From positions 310,001 through 374,000 of the forward strand of contig UBTF01000012.1 in NCBI GenBank assembly GCA_900468285.1: a DNA stretch of 64,000 nucleotides. The letters are read 5' to 3'. Position 1 is the stretch's first letter. Each line of letters opens with the position of its first letter. Position numbers and translations under genes: made by a program. This DNA is from Hyphomicrobiales bacterium. Lineage in GTDB: Bacteria > Pseudomonadota > Alphaproteobacteria > Rhizobiales > Rhizobiaceae. Below, piece after piece: positions 35,776 to 44,734 of this stretch. The notes under the pieces are model-generated. The model did not search any database. It had not been told where the DNA came from and saw only the letters and a list, made by a program, of their open reading frames with translations.

Positions 35776-36780
35776 GTGTCCACAACTGCCGTAACCGAAA
35801 ACATCTTGCCCTCGGCAGAGGCGCTGGAGCTCTCTCTTGTCGTTCCCATCTTCAACGAGCAGGAAAGCGTTGCGCCGTTGATCGAACGTATCGTGGAAGC
35901 CCTGGCCGCCTTCGGTGCGCCTTGGGAACTCATCCTCGTTGACGATGGCAGCACGGATGCCACCATTGCCAATGCAAGAGCTTACATTGGTCGTGCCGGT
36001 CTTGATTTAAAGATCGTGGCTCTCCAGCGCAATTTCGGCCAGACGGCAGCCATGCAGGCAGGCATCGATGCCGCCAAAGGCCGCCTGATTGCCACGCTGG
36101 ATGGCGACCTGCAGAATGATCCCAAGGACATTCCCATGCTGGTGGCCGAGCTTGAGCGCCGCGAACTCGATCTCCTGGTCGGCTGGCGCAAGAATCGTCA
36201 GGACGGGCTTTTCCTGCGAAAGGTTCCTTCATGGATTGCCAACCGGCTGATTGGCAAGATCACCGGCGTGCGCCTGCATGACTATGGATGCAGCCTGAAG
36301 ATCTACCGCGCTTCCATCATCAAGCAGGTCAAGCTGATGGGTGAGATGCACCGCTTCATCCCGGCCTGGGTGGCGGGCGTGGTGCCCAGCACCAGCATCG
36401 GCGAAATGCCGGTCACGCACCACGCGCGCCAGTATGGCTCATCGAAATACGGTATTTCCCGCACGTTCCGCGTCATTCTCGATCTTCTGTCGGTCATGTT
36501 CTTCATGCGCTACAAGGCGCGGCCCGGCCACTTTTTCGGTTCGCTCGGCCTTGGCCTTGGCGCGCTTTCGGCTGTCATCATGACCTATCTCTTCATCGAC
36601 AAGTTCATTCTTGGCAATGATATCGGTGCCCGTCCGATGTTGATGGTTGGCGTGGCCCTGCTTCTGTCTTCGGTGCAACTCATCACCACCGGCATTCTCG
36701 CGGAAATGATTGCCCGCCTCTATTACCGCGATGAGCAGAACCCGAATTACATCATCGGCAAGATCTACAAGTCGGAGTGA
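35776..36780 (+). CDS. GT2 glycosyltransferase, polyprenyl-phosphate sugar synthase type
   Basis: The 334-residue protein has a GT-A domain with LVVPIFNEQESV, ILVDDGSTDATI, the metal motif TLDGDLQNDPKD and a RQYGSSKYGISRTF acceptor region. Two C-terminal membrane helices follow (about 255-280 and 290-320). This is the ArnC/RgtE/DPM1 type, which transfers a sugar to undecaprenyl or dodecaprenyl phosphate. The start is GTG 35776 with AGGAGAAA upstream. It ends 6 bases before a GT83-type gene, and the pair would supply and then use a lipid-linked sugar. Confidence 0.88.
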   Translation: MSTTAVTENILPSAEALELSLVVPIFNEQESVAPLIERIVEALAAFGAPWELILVDDGSTDATIANARAYIGRAGLDLKIVALQRNFGQTAAMQAGIDAAKGRLIATLDGDLQNDPKDIPMLVAELERRELDLLVGWRKNRQDGLFLRKVPSWIANRLIGKITGVRLHDYGCSLKIYRASIIKQVKLMGEMHRFIPAWVAGVVPSTSIGEMPVTHHARQYGSSKYGISRTFRVILDLLSVMFFMRYKARPGHFFGSLGLGLGALSAVIMTYLFIDKFILGNDIGARPMLMVGVALLLSSVQLITTGILAEMIARLYYRDEQNPNYIIGKIYKSE

Positions 36781-36786
36781 CGATCC

Positions 36787-38283
36787 ATGCGCAAGTATCT
36801 TTCCCGCAATCCGGAGCTGATCATCACCCTGATTGCGGGCTATTACCTGCTGGCAATCATCGTCCGTCTCGTCCGTTCTCCGGGCCTGGAAATCGACGAG
36901 TCGCAGGCCGCGCTCTCGCAATTCTTCCAGTGGGGATACGGCTCGCAGCCACCCATTTATGACTGGCTTCAGCTTGGGCTGGCCAGAATATTTGGCATGT
37001 CCATCGCCACGCTGAGCATTCTGAAAAACACCATCCTGTTTCTCTGTTGCCTCTTCATCTGGCTGACGACGCGGCTTTTGACAGGCGATCGTTTTCTCAG
37101 CGGTGCAGCGGCGCTCGGTGTTTTGACGCTGCCGCCCGTTTTTCTCATGGCGCAAAGGGACCTGACCCATTCGCTGCTAGCCATTCTGGCGGTTGCGCTG
37201 TTCCTGTATACGTTTTTCCGCACGCTGCAGCGCCCAAGCCTTGGCGCCTATCTGCTGGCGGGAATAGCTGTCGGCCTCGGCACCCTCTCGAAGTATAATT
37301 TCGTTCTGGTGCCTCTCGCCGCCATTCTGGCTGTCCTGCCTGAAAAAGACCTGCGGGCACGGGTGCTGGATTGGCGCATGTTGGCAGCGATTGCGGTATC
37401 TGCGCTCATTGTCCTGCCGCACGGCCTGTGGGTGCTCAACCATATCGGACTGGCCACAGGCCAGACGATGGGAGAAATGACAGAGGGCCATGACGGCGTG
37501 TCCTTTCACGGGCTCTATGGCGCGCTTGATCTCATCGGGGCGGCGCTGAAAGGCTCCGCAACCACGCTTGCCGTGTTTGCCCTGGTATTTTTCAAGGATA
37601 TCCGCCGCATTCTGCCCGCTAGCAACCAATGGACCCGCATCACCGGACGCATCCTGCTGCTCAGCCTGCTGATCGTTCTGGTTATCGTCTTTGCGCTCGA
37701 TGTCACCAATGTCAGGCAGAAATGGCTGATCGTCTATCTCGTCCTGCTGCCGCTCTACCTCTGTCTTAAAATCCACGCGGCCGGTGTGGAGGTCGCACCG
37801 AAGCTTCCCGGAATGGTCGCGATCACCTCGGCGCTGACGATCGGCGTTCTTATTCTTCTGCTGTTCCGGGGGCTCGTAGCACCCTATTTTGGCCGCACCT
37901 CACTCGTGCATATTCCCTATGACGGCTTTGCGCAGGCCGTGCGACGGGACGGTTTTCCGGAGCCGCAATACATCATCGCATCAAGTGGGATTGTCGGCGG
38001 CAATCTCAAGGTCCAGTTCCCGAAGGCCACGGTCTTCATCGGCAATCCGGCAACGGATGACGCGCCGTCCAACTGGCCCGCGGGCGCAACCGTCCTTCTG
38101 GCGGGCACGGATCTGGAGGGCAATATGCCAGCCAATCCCGGCGCGGAACTCGCCGCCATGGCCGCACGCGCAGCCCTTCCTGCGCCTGCGGATATACGTC
38201 ACCGCGAAGTGCCCTATTATGGGAGCAAGGCTGAGAAGAGACACGCCTTCTACTATGCGTGGACGGTCACCGCAGCGAAATAG
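36787..38283 (+). CDS. ArnT-like (GT83/GT39) integral membrane glycosyltransferase
   Basis: The 498-residue protein has about ten membrane helices and an acidic first periplasmic loop (GLEIDESQAALSQFF) with the D-E pair characteristic of ArnT and RgtA-D. Further features are MAQRDLTHSLLAILAVALFLY and LPHGLWVLNH, and a C-terminal periplasmic domain follows the last helix. Such enzymes move a sugar from polyprenyl phosphate to lipid A or the LPS core on the periplasmic side. The adjacent GT2 is its probable donor synthase. By analogy with the RgtE/RgtD pair of Rhizobium, the sugar could be galacturonate, but that is not shown by the sequence. Confidence 0.85.
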   Translation: MRKYLSRNPELIITLIAGYYLLAIIVRLVRSPGLEIDESQAALSQFFQWGYGSQPPIYDWLQLGLARIFGMSIATLSILKNTILFLCCLFIWLTTRLLTGDRFLSGAAALGVLTLPPVFLMAQRDLTHSLLAILAVALFLYTFFRTLQRPSLGAYLLAGIAVGLGTLSKYNFVLVPLAAILAVLPEKDLRARVLDWRMLAAIAVSALIVLPHGLWVLNHIGLATGQTMGEMTEGHDGVSFHGLYGALDLIGAALKGSATTLAVFALVFFKDIRRILPASNQWTRITGRILLLSLLIVLVIVFALDVTNVRQKWLIVYLVLLPLYLCLKIHAAGVEVAPKLPGMVAITSALTIGVLILLLFRGLVAPYFGRTSLVHIPYDGFAQAVRRDGFPEPQYIIASSGIVGGNLKVQFPKATVFIGNPATDDAPSNWPAGATVLLAGTDLEGNMPANPGAELAAMAARAALPAPADIRHREVPYYGSKAEKRHAFYYAWTVTAAK

Positions 38284-38286
38284 CGA

Positions 38287-38757
38287 TCAGGCCGGCTTGA
38301 TCACCGGCTCGATACGGATGGGAAACTTCACCGAATTGGCTATGAAGCATTTTTCGTGAGCCTCCTCATGCAGCTCAAGCGCGGTCTGCGGATCGCCCTT
38401 GGAAAGGGTAACAACCGGTTTCAGCACCACTTCGGTAAAGTGGCCTGCCCCGTCGCGCGACAGCACCATCGTGCCCTCGGGCTCATCCACGTAGTCGGCA
38501 ACGACAACGCCGGAAACCGCACAAAAATGCAGGTACCAGAGCTTGTGGCAGGCAGAGACAGAGGCGAGCAAAAGCTCCTCAGGGTTCCAGCGCGTCACAT
38601 CGCCGCGAAAGGCCGGATCGGCCGAGCCATCGATATCTGGCTTGCCTTCAGCGGAAATCACATGCGTCCGGTCATATTCCCGGTAGCCGGAAGTGCCGGT
38701 GCCGCGGTTGCCTGTCCACGTGACCTTGATCTTATAGTGATGCTCATGCTCTGCCAC
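38287..38757 (-). CDS. OsmC family peroxiredoxin-like protein
   Basis: From GTG 38757 (AGGGGGG about 8 bases upstream) the product is 156 residues, MAEHEHHYKIKVTWTGNRG. OsmC/Ohr proteins reduce organic hydroperoxides with paired cysteines; here ASVSACHKLWYLHFCAVSG carries one, and a second sits in the HEKCFIANS segment. NPEELLLASVSAC is the family signature. The frame stays open upstream to 39147 inside the aminotransferase gene, which is an artefact. It lies 5 bases downstream of the aminotransferase and is probably co-transcribed. Confidence 0.88.
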   Translation of the reverse strand: MAEHEHHYKIKVTWTGNRGTGTSGYREYDRTHVISAEGKPDIDGSADPAFRGDVTRWNPEELLLASVSACHKLWYLHFCAVSGVVVADYVDEPEGTMVLSRDGAGHFTEVVLKPVVTLSKGDPQTALELHEEAHEKCFIANSVKFPIRIEPVIKPA

Positions 38758-38762
38758 GGATA

Positions 38763-40133
38763 TTACACCCCCCTGGTGTCGCGCAGGTGATCCAGCCCCT
38801 TGCGCAGTGTCTCTATGATCTGGTCCACCTCGCCACGGCTGATAGTCAGCGGCGGTGATGCCAGCATACGGTCGCCCGTTGCGCGCATCACCAGGCCGTT
38901 TTCCAGGCAGTGATTGCGCACCAGCATTCCCACATCGTCGGGTTTGTCGAAACGTTTGCGGATCGTCTTGTCGGCTGCAATCTGCAACCCGCCCATAAGA
39001 CCGGCATTGACGGCCTCGCCGACCAGTTCGTGAGACAAAAGGCTCTCCCAGCCCTTGCGGAAATAGGGGCCGATATCGTCCCTGACGCGTTCGACCAACC
39101 CCTCGTCTTCGATGATACGCAGGTTTTCGAGAGCGGCGGCGGCGCATACCGGGTGCCCGGAATAGGTGAAGCCATGGTTGAAATCGCCCACCTCTGAAAT
39201 CATGACCTGCGCCACCCTGTCGGAAACCAGTACGCCGCCAATCGGCAGGTAACCGGATGAAAGCCCCTTGGCGACAGGCGCCATATCCGGCTCGAAGCCG
39301 AAATGCTGATAGCCGAACCAGGAACCAAGCCGCCCGAAGCCGCTAATGACTTCATCCGAGATCAGAAGAATGTTTCGCGCCTTGCAGATACGGGCAATTT
39401 CCGGCCAGTAGGTCTGCGGCGGCACGATGACGCCGCCCGCGCCCTGGATCGGCTCAGCCACAAAGGCGGCGACGTTCTCTTCACCCAGTTCATCGATCCT
39501 GGCTTCCAGTTCCCGGGCCGCCTTCAGGCCGAATTCTTCCGGAGAAAGATCACCACCCTCGGCATACCAATAGGGCTGGCCGATGTGGGAAATACCGTCG
39601 ATGGGAAGGTTGCCCTGCTCATGCATCCACGTCATGCCGCCCAGCGAGGCACCGGCCACGGTCGATCCGTGATAGCCGTTGCGGCGCGCGATGACGTGCG
39701 TTTTCGTCGGGTGGCCCAGTGCCTTCCAGTAGACACGCGCCATTCGAAACCACGTGTCGGTGGCCTCGGAGCCGGAATTGGTGAAGAACACATGGTTCAT
39801 GTTTGGTCCGGCATGGGCGGTCATCTTTTGTGCCAGAAGCGTGGCCGGTGGCGTCGTCGTGCCGAAGAAGGCGTTGTAATACGGAAGCTCGGTCATCTGC
39901 CTTGCGACGGCTGCGGCCATTTCCGGGCGTCCGTAACCGATGTTGACGCACCATAAACCGGCAAAGGCATCCAGATACTTCTTGCCGGCGCTGTCATAGA
40001 TGAAAACGCCCTCGCCCCGTTCAATGATGCGGGTGCCGGAAGCGTTCAGCTTTCCCATGTCGGAAAAGGGATGCAGATGGTGGGCGGCATCTATGGCTGC
40101 GAGGTTTGACAACGTTGCCGTGTGGTTATTCAT
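38763..40133 (-). CDS. Class III omega-aminotransferase
   Basis: The 456-residue PLP enzyme acts on amino groups distal to the carboxylate, typically with pyruvate as acceptor. Elements are FVYDSAGKKYLD-like FIYDSAGKKYLDAFAGLW, TNSGSEATDTWFRMARVYW, NGYHGSTVAGASLGG, LISDEVISGFGRLG and the lysine in DMAPVAKGLSSGYLPIGGV. I chose ATG 40133 (MNNHTATLSNLAAIDAAHHL). The start at 40208 would add 25 residues absent from the family. Relatives use beta-alanine, putrescine or other omega-amines; the exact substrate is undetermined. OsmC follows directly. Confidence 0.9.
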   Translation of the reverse strand: MNNHTATLSNLAAIDAAHHLHPFSDMGKLNASGTRIIERGEGVFIYDSAGKKYLDAFAGLWCVNIGYGRPEMAAAVARQMTELPYYNAFFGTTTPPATLLAQKMTAHAGPNMNHVFFTNSGSEATDTWFRMARVYWKALGHPTKTHVIARRNGYHGSTVAGASLGGMTWMHEQGNLPIDGISHIGQPYWYAEGGDLSPEEFGLKAARELEARIDELGEENVAAFVAEPIQGAGGVIVPPQTYWPEIARICKARNILLISDEVISGFGRLGSWFGYQHFGFEPDMAPVAKGLSSGYLPIGGVLVSDRVAQVMISEVGDFNHGFTYSGHPVCAAAALENLRIIEDEGLVERVRDDIGPYFRKGWESLLSHELVGEAVNAGLMGGLQIAADKTIRKRFDKPDDVGMLVRNHCLENGLVMRATGDRMLASPPLTISRGEVDQIIETLRKGLDHLRDTRGV

Positions 40134-40252
40134 GTCGCGACGCACTCCCATGCCCATGCCCTTGCACAGGCAAGCATGGCGTCGGCCAATGCTTTTTGCA
40201 AGCCGCAAAGGAACAACGCAGCCATGTTCCTACATGGGATGCAGGCGCGACC

Positions 40253-41164
40253 TCAGGCTGTCGCAAAGTCCTTGGGAACGATGACCTTCAGCTCGCCAGC
40301 GTGCATCTTCAACGAGACGTCACGCTTCATTGGCAGCAACTCGCCGTCGATCACGCATTTGACGTCGTGTCTGCGCTTGGGAAAATGCAGTTCCGCATCG
40401 GTAACGGCCATGGCCGTCACGGCGGCGTTCTCCTTCAGCTTGCCGCGCATGATATCGATGGCAAGCCCTGCCACCCCTGAAGGCGTCAGCGCATCGGCGA
40501 TATAGAGGCCAAGGTGCCCCCGCGTGATATCGTCGGCGACCAGCAGAGGGCTCGGCCCGAACTCGTTGTTGGATGCGGAGATCGCACAGACCCTGCGGTG
40601 CTGGGTCTTGCCGTCCACCGTAAATTCCATGTCGAAGACGGGCGGGTTGAGCACGACGCCCAGCGCTGCGCGGACATTGGCGCGCATCTTGCCCAGCCGC
40701 GATGCATATTCCATCTTGTCGCGGTAGCGCACCATGCGCGCATGGAGGCCTGCGGAGAACTGATGCACGAATGGCTGGCCGTTGGCCGTTGCAATATCGA
40801 CATTTTCGACATGGCCCTGCGCCAGCGTATCGACTGCCTGCCAGATATCGAGCGGCAGTTTCAGCGAGCGGGCAAAGAGGTTCATCGTGCCGGCGGGAAC
40901 GACGCCGAGGGTAATCTTGTGTTTCCAGGCAATGCCGGCAGCGGCGGAGATAGTGCCATCTCCACCACCGGCAATCAGGCCGTCCAGCCCTTTGTCGTCG
41001 GCGGTGCGTTCCATCTCCTTGACGATGTCCTTGCCGGAAACGAGGCGGCATTCGATTTCGTGCCCTGCCTTGCTGAAAACCGTCTGGGCATGTTCGCAAT
41101 AGGCGTCCATGTCGGTGGTTTTGAAGGTTCCGCCATCGCGGTTAAAGATCGCCACCAGCTTCAT
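40253..41164 (-). CDS. Diacylglycerol/sphingosine kinase-like lipid kinase
   Basis: The 303-residue protein has the DAGK catalytic fold. It starts MKLVAIFNRDGGTFKTTD, where NxxGG is the first motif, and contains LIAGGGDGTISAAAGIAWKH (the GGGDGT nucleotide loop) and GVVPAGTMNLFARSL. A beta-sandwich C-terminal domain follows (about 130-300). In alphaproteobacteria such YegS/BmrU-like proteins phosphorylate lipids or are of unknown substrate. It is separated from the aminotransferase by 119 bases on the same strand. Confidence 0.85.
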   Translation of the reverse strand: MKLVAIFNRDGGTFKTTDMDAYCEHAQTVFSKAGHEIECRLVSGKDIVKEMERTADDKGLDGLIAGGGDGTISAAAGIAWKHKITLGVVPAGTMNLFARSLKLPLDIWQAVDTLAQGHVENVDIATANGQPFVHQFSAGLHARMVRYRDKMEYASRLGKMRANVRAALGVVLNPPVFDMEFTVDGKTQHRRVCAISASNNEFGPSPLLVADDITRGHLGLYIADALTPSGVAGLAIDIMRGKLKENAAVTAMAVTDAELHFPKRRHDVKCVIDGELLPMKRDVSLKMHAGELKVIVPKDFATA

Positions 41165-41393
41165 ATGTTTATCCAGCCTTTGTTACACGCAAAGCGCGAT
41201 CCTAAATGCAGCACGAAGGGTTACGTTCCGTACACCTTCGCGTGAGTCATGGATTTTGCAGAATCACATACTACCGCGACGCACAATTTGATGTTATGCC
41301 TGTGATAAGGTCATTTTAGTGACCACCACTTCCAGTCAGGGCAGGCCGAAATCTTCGGTCTTGCCCTTTTTTTCTTCGCACGCCGCAGAAGCC

Positions 41394-42644
41394 ATGACCC
41401 AGATACGCCCATCCGAGAACCGCCCCGATGCGGAAGCCGAAAAGGCTGCGCCTTCTCCTGCAACAACGCTCACACCCTTTTCCATTGCCCTTATTGAGCT
41501 CGCTCTTGCCGCTGGCGGTTTCGGCATCGGCACTGGCGAGTTCGCCATCATGGGCCTTTTGCCGGATGTGGCCACCACCTATGGCGTTACCGTCCCGCAG
41601 GCAGGCTATGTGATTGCAGCCTATGCGATCGGCGTGGTCATCGGCGCGCCCATCATTGCGGTGCTGGCAGCGCGCATGACGCGCCGCGTCCTGTTGCTGG
41701 CGCTGATGAGCCTGTTTGCAGCGGGCAATCTTCTCAGCGCAATCGCACCGGACTTTACCAGCTTTACCGTGCTGCGCTTCATCACAGGCTTGCCGCATGG
41801 CGCCTATTTCGGCGTTGCCGCCCTCGTTGCCGCATCCATGGCCCCGATCCACAAGCGCGCGCGTGCCGTTGGCCGCGTCATGCTGGGGCTAACCATCGCC
41901 ACGCTGCTCGGCACACCGCTGGCCACGTTTTTCGGCCAGATGTTCTCATGGCGCGCCGCCTTCCTCATGGTCGGCGGGATCGCGCTGCTGACGGTTGTTC
42001 TGCTCTGGCTGTTTCAGCCAAGGGACAAGGTGCAGGAAGGTGCCAGCATCTGGCGGGAACTGGGCGCGTTCCGTCGTGTCCAGGTTTGGCTGTCGCTGGC
42101 CGTGGCTTCGGTCGGTTTTGGCGGCATGTTCGCCGTCTTCAGCTATATCGCGAAAACCACGACCGATGTCGCCATGATGCCCGTCGCCACCGTGCCGGTC
42201 GTGCTTGCGCTTTTCGGCATCGGCATGAATGTCGGCAACGTCGTCGGTTCCCGTCTGGCCGATCTCTCGCTCAACGGAACGATTGGTGGAATGCTGGCCT
42301 TCAATGTGGTGCTGATGGCGCTGTTCGGGCTCACCGCCCACAACCCCTATATGCTGTGCATATGCGTCTTCCTCATCGGCTGCGGATTTGCCGCCTGCCC
42401 GGCCGTGCAGACCCGCCTCATGGATGTGGCAGCCGATGCGCAAACACTCGCCGCCGCCTCCAACCACTCGGCCTTCAATATTGCCAATGCTCTCGGCGCA
42501 TGGCTCGGCGGCCTCGCCATTGCGCTGGGTTATGGATATGCTTCCACAGGCTATATCGGTGCAATCCTGTCCTTGGCAGGCCTCATCGTATTTGGCTTTG
42601 CCGTGGCGCTGGAAAAGCGCGAGAAGGCGGCTCTCACAGCCTGA
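41394..42644 (+). CDS. MFS transporter (AraJ/YdhP-like sugar efflux family)
   Basis: The 416-residue protein has twelve membrane helices in two halves. The first contains ALAAGGFGIGTGEFAIMGLLPD and the conserved VLAARMTRRVLLLALM loop 2 motif; the helix 5 region holds RFITGLPHGAYFGVAAL. This is the pattern of the drug/sugar-proton antiporter branch (AraJ, YdhP, SotB-like). The substrate is unknown. ATG 41394 is chosen; an in-frame GTG at 41319 would add 25 hydrophilic residues, and neither has a strong ribosome-binding site. Confidence 0.88.
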   Translation: MTQIRPSENRPDAEAEKAAPSPATTLTPFSIALIELALAAGGFGIGTGEFAIMGLLPDVATTYGVTVPQAGYVIAAYAIGVVIGAPIIAVLAARMTRRVLLLALMSLFAAGNLLSAIAPDFTSFTVLRFITGLPHGAYFGVAALVAASMAPIHKRARAVGRVMLGLTIATLLGTPLATFFGQMFSWRAAFLMVGGIALLTVVLLWLFQPRDKVQEGASIWRELGAFRRVQVWLSLAVASVGFGGMFAVFSYIAKTTTDVAMMPVATVPVVLALFGIGMNVGNVVGSRLADLSLNGTIGGMLAFNVVLMALFGLTAHNPYMLCICVFLIGCGFAACPAVQTRLMDVAADAQTLAAASNHSAFNIANALGAWLGGLAIALGYGYASTGYIGAILSLAGLIVFGFAVALEKREKAALTA

Positions 42645-42721
42645 TTTCGCAGCACCCGGACAAGACCTGCGACGGCCATTTGGGCCGACGATTTACCTTG
42701 CGAAAATTTCATATTTGGCCT

Positions 42722-42774
42722 GCTTGACTCAACCTGTTTTCGGGCGCATTTGCTTTGATATGCGCAGGTCAAGC
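42722..42774 (+). promoter_or_regulatory. Structured leader candidate upstream of mgtE
   Basis: GCTTGA (42722-42727) pairs with TCAAGC (42769-42774). CCT (42733-42735) pairs with AGG (42766-42768), and inside them GCGCAT (42744-42749) pairs with ATGCGC (42760-42765). The result is a long hairpin with one 5-base bulge and one internal loop. It lies 160 bases before mgtE, a gene often under RNA-based Mg2+ control in bacteria. It does not match a riboswitch I know. Confidence 0.4.
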
Positions 42775-42933
42775 CAACGGTCTGGCGCAGATTTCCACGG
42801 AGCATCATTCGATGTCTAGCGACAGTAGTAGTCGATTGCCTTTGCCGAACACGGCGAAACGTGCACTGATCTGACACCTGTCGGCTCACCACGTTCCGCC
42901 GTGATCGGCGGATCGACTGGAAGGTGAGCAAAC

Positions 42934-44304
42934 ATGAACTTTCACAATCTCTCCCAGAGAGCCAGCAAGGCTGCACGCATTCTGCGCAGCGGTACTGGCC
43001 CCACGACAACAGCAGAACGCGTCGATCAGCTGAACACGCTCGACTTGGACGACGCCGTCGTCACTCTGCTGAAAATGCCGCAGGCAAAGGCCGTCGCCGT
43101 TCTGGACCGTCCCGAACTTCACCGTGCCGCCGATATCCTCGCGCTTCTGCCGCTGGATCGCGCTGTTCCCCTCGTCAATCTGATGTCGGATGACCGGGTG
43201 GCAGACGTGATGGCCGATATGGATGACGAGCCACGCGCAAAGCTTTTCGCCCGGCTGGACCGCGCCACTGCCACCGCCATCCAGCACCTGATGACCTATC
43301 CGCCCCGCACGGCTGGTTCCATGATGACGACGGAGTTCGTCAGCGTGCCCGACCGCTGGACGGTGGAGGAAACCCTTGCGCATATCCGCATTGTCGAGCG
43401 GTCCCGCGAAACGGTTTATGCCATATATGTGCTGGCTGAAAATGGCACGCTGGCCAATGTCGTCACCCTGCGCCGCCTCGTGACCGGCGAATCCTCGGCC
43501 TCCATCCTCTCCGTTGCATCCAAGGAAGGCATCACCTATGCCGATCCGCTGATGTCGCAGGAGGATGTTGCCCGCCTCATCCGCAAGCACGACCTGCTGG
43601 CCCTCCCCGTGGTGGACGAACACGACCACATTCTCGGCATCGTCACCGTCGATGACGTGATCGACACGATGATTGCCGATACCACCGAAGATGCGCATAA
43701 ATTCGGCGGTATGGAAGCGCTGGGCAAGCCCTATATGACGATGGGTTTCCTCGACATGATCCGTAAGCGTGCCGGCTGGCTTTCCGCTCTGTTCCTCGGC
43801 GAAATGCTGACCGCCAGCGCCATGCAGCATTTCGAAGGAGAGCTGGAAAAGGCCGTGGTGCTGACCCTGTTCATACCGCTCATCATGTCCTCAGGCGGCA
43901 ATTCCGGGTCGCAGGCCACATCGCTCATCATCCGGGCGCTGGCGCTGGGCGAACTCAAACTGTCCGACTGGTGGCGGGTGTTGCTGCGCGAACTGCCCAC
44001 CGGCCTCACGCTCGGCGCCATCCTCGGCGCCATCGGCTTCCTGCGACTGACAGTGTGGCAACGGGCTGGCTTTTATGATTACGGCGAACACTGGCTGCTG
44101 GTCGGTTTTACCGTTTTCAGCGCGCTGGTCGGCATCGTTACCTTCGGCTCCATCACCGGCTCCATGCTGCCATTCGTACTGCAACGCATGCGCCTAGACC
44201 CCGCCTCAGCCTCGGCCCCATTCGTGGCAACGCTGGTCGATGTCACAGGTCTGGTCATCTACTTCTCGGTGGCACTGCTGATCTTGAGTGGGACGTTGCT
44301 TTAG
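42934..44304 (+). CDS. mgtE: Magnesium transporter MgtE
   Basis: The 456-residue channel/transporter has an N-terminal MgtE_N superhelical domain (about 25-130; LHRAADILALLPLDRAVPLVN). A CBS pair follows (about 135-260; LMTYPPRTAGSMMTTEFVSV, ILGIVTVDDVIDTM), then a C-terminal membrane domain of five helices (about 285-456) with IPLIMSSGGNSGSQATSLII. The latter region lines the pore. The CBS/N domains gate by intracellular Mg2+. AAGGTG precedes the ATG. A 289-base leader upstream contains a strong hairpin. Confidence 0.95.
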   Translation: MNFHNLSQRASKAARILRSGTGPTTTAERVDQLNTLDLDDAVVTLLKMPQAKAVAVLDRPELHRAADILALLPLDRAVPLVNLMSDDRVADVMADMDDEPRAKLFARLDRATATAIQHLMTYPPRTAGSMMTTEFVSVPDRWTVEETLAHIRIVERSRETVYAIYVLAENGTLANVVTLRRLVTGESSASILSVASKEGITYADPLMSQEDVARLIRKHDLLALPVVDEHDHILGIVTVDDVIDTMIADTTEDAHKFGGMEALGKPYMTMGFLDMIRKRAGWLSALFLGEMLTASAMQHFEGELEKAVVLTLFIPLIMSSGGNSGSQATSLIIRALALGELKLSDWWRVLLRELPTGLTLGAILGAIGFLRLTVWQRAGFYDYGEHWLLVGFTVFSALVGIVTFGSITGSMLPFVLQRMRLDPASASAPFVATLVDVTGLVIYFSVALLILSGTLL

Positions 44305-44321
44305 GCGACACTCAAAGCGCT

Positions 44322-44346
44322 CCGGTCGCGTCCATGACGCGACCGG
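44322..44346 (+). terminator. Hairpin after mgtE
   Basis: CCGGTCGCGTC (44322-44332) pairs perfectly with GACGCGACCGG (44336-44346) around a 3-base loop, 17 bases after the stop. It lacks a T-run. Confidence 0.6.
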
Positions 44347-44368
44347 AAAAGACCTCTACCGAGCAAAC

Positions 44369-44398
44369 TTGCCAAATTTATATAATTTTTTGTATAAT
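44369..44398 (+). promoter_or_regulatory. Sigma-70-like promoter of the toxin-antitoxin operon
   Basis: TTGCCA (44369-44374), 18 bases, TATAAT (44393-44398). The ATG of the toxin begins 7 bases after the -10 box, where transcription would start, so the mRNA may be leaderless. TATAATT occurs twice (44381-44387 and 44393-44399) and may be part of the autoregulatory operator. Confidence 0.65.
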
Positions 44399-44404
44399 TG
44401 TGAT

Positions 44405-44734
44405 ATGAAGACGATCAGGTTTCGTGGCAGTGCTCTTGGTGATCTACGTTCGTTTCCAGAAACGGCGCGTCGAGAGGCTGGCTATCAGTTGGACAAGGTC
44501 CAGCACGAGCAGATGCCTGCCGATTGGAGACCAATGGCGACCATTGGCAAGGGGGTTCAGGAAATACGGATCAGGGATGAGAGCGGTGCGTTTCGGGTAA
44601 TTTACGTCGCCAAATTCAGCGACGCTGTTTACGTTTTGCATTGCTTTCAAAAGAAGACGCAAAAGACCAGCAAGGCAGATATCGATCTTGCGACGAAACG
44701 CTACAGCGATCTGGTGAAGGAGTTGGGCCAATGA
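44405..44734 (+). CDS. Type II toxin, RelE/HigB-like (Gp49/DUF891 family)
   Basis: The 109-residue protein starts MKTIRFRGSALGDLRSFPET and contains EAGYQLDKVQHEQMPADW, GVQEIRIRDESGAFRVIYVA and VYVLHCFQKKTQKTSKADID. These match the HigB-type Gp49 branch of RelE ribosome-dependent mRNA interferases, with basic residues and a terminal helix. Toxin-before-antitoxin order is typical of HigBA. Its stop overlaps the antitoxin start as ATGA. No ribosome-binding site precedes the ATG. Confidence 0.88.
   Translation: MKTIRFRGSALGDLRSFPETARREAGYQLDKVQHEQMPADWRPMATIGKGVQEIRIRDESGAFRVIYVAKFSDAVYVLHCFQKKTQKTSKADIDLATKRYSDLVKELGQ

Noticed and set aside
38758..39147. OsmC frame extended upstream to 39147
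   Set aside because: The extra 130 residues overlap the aminotransferase gene in another frame and are low-complexity; the GTG at 38757 has a good ribosome-binding site.
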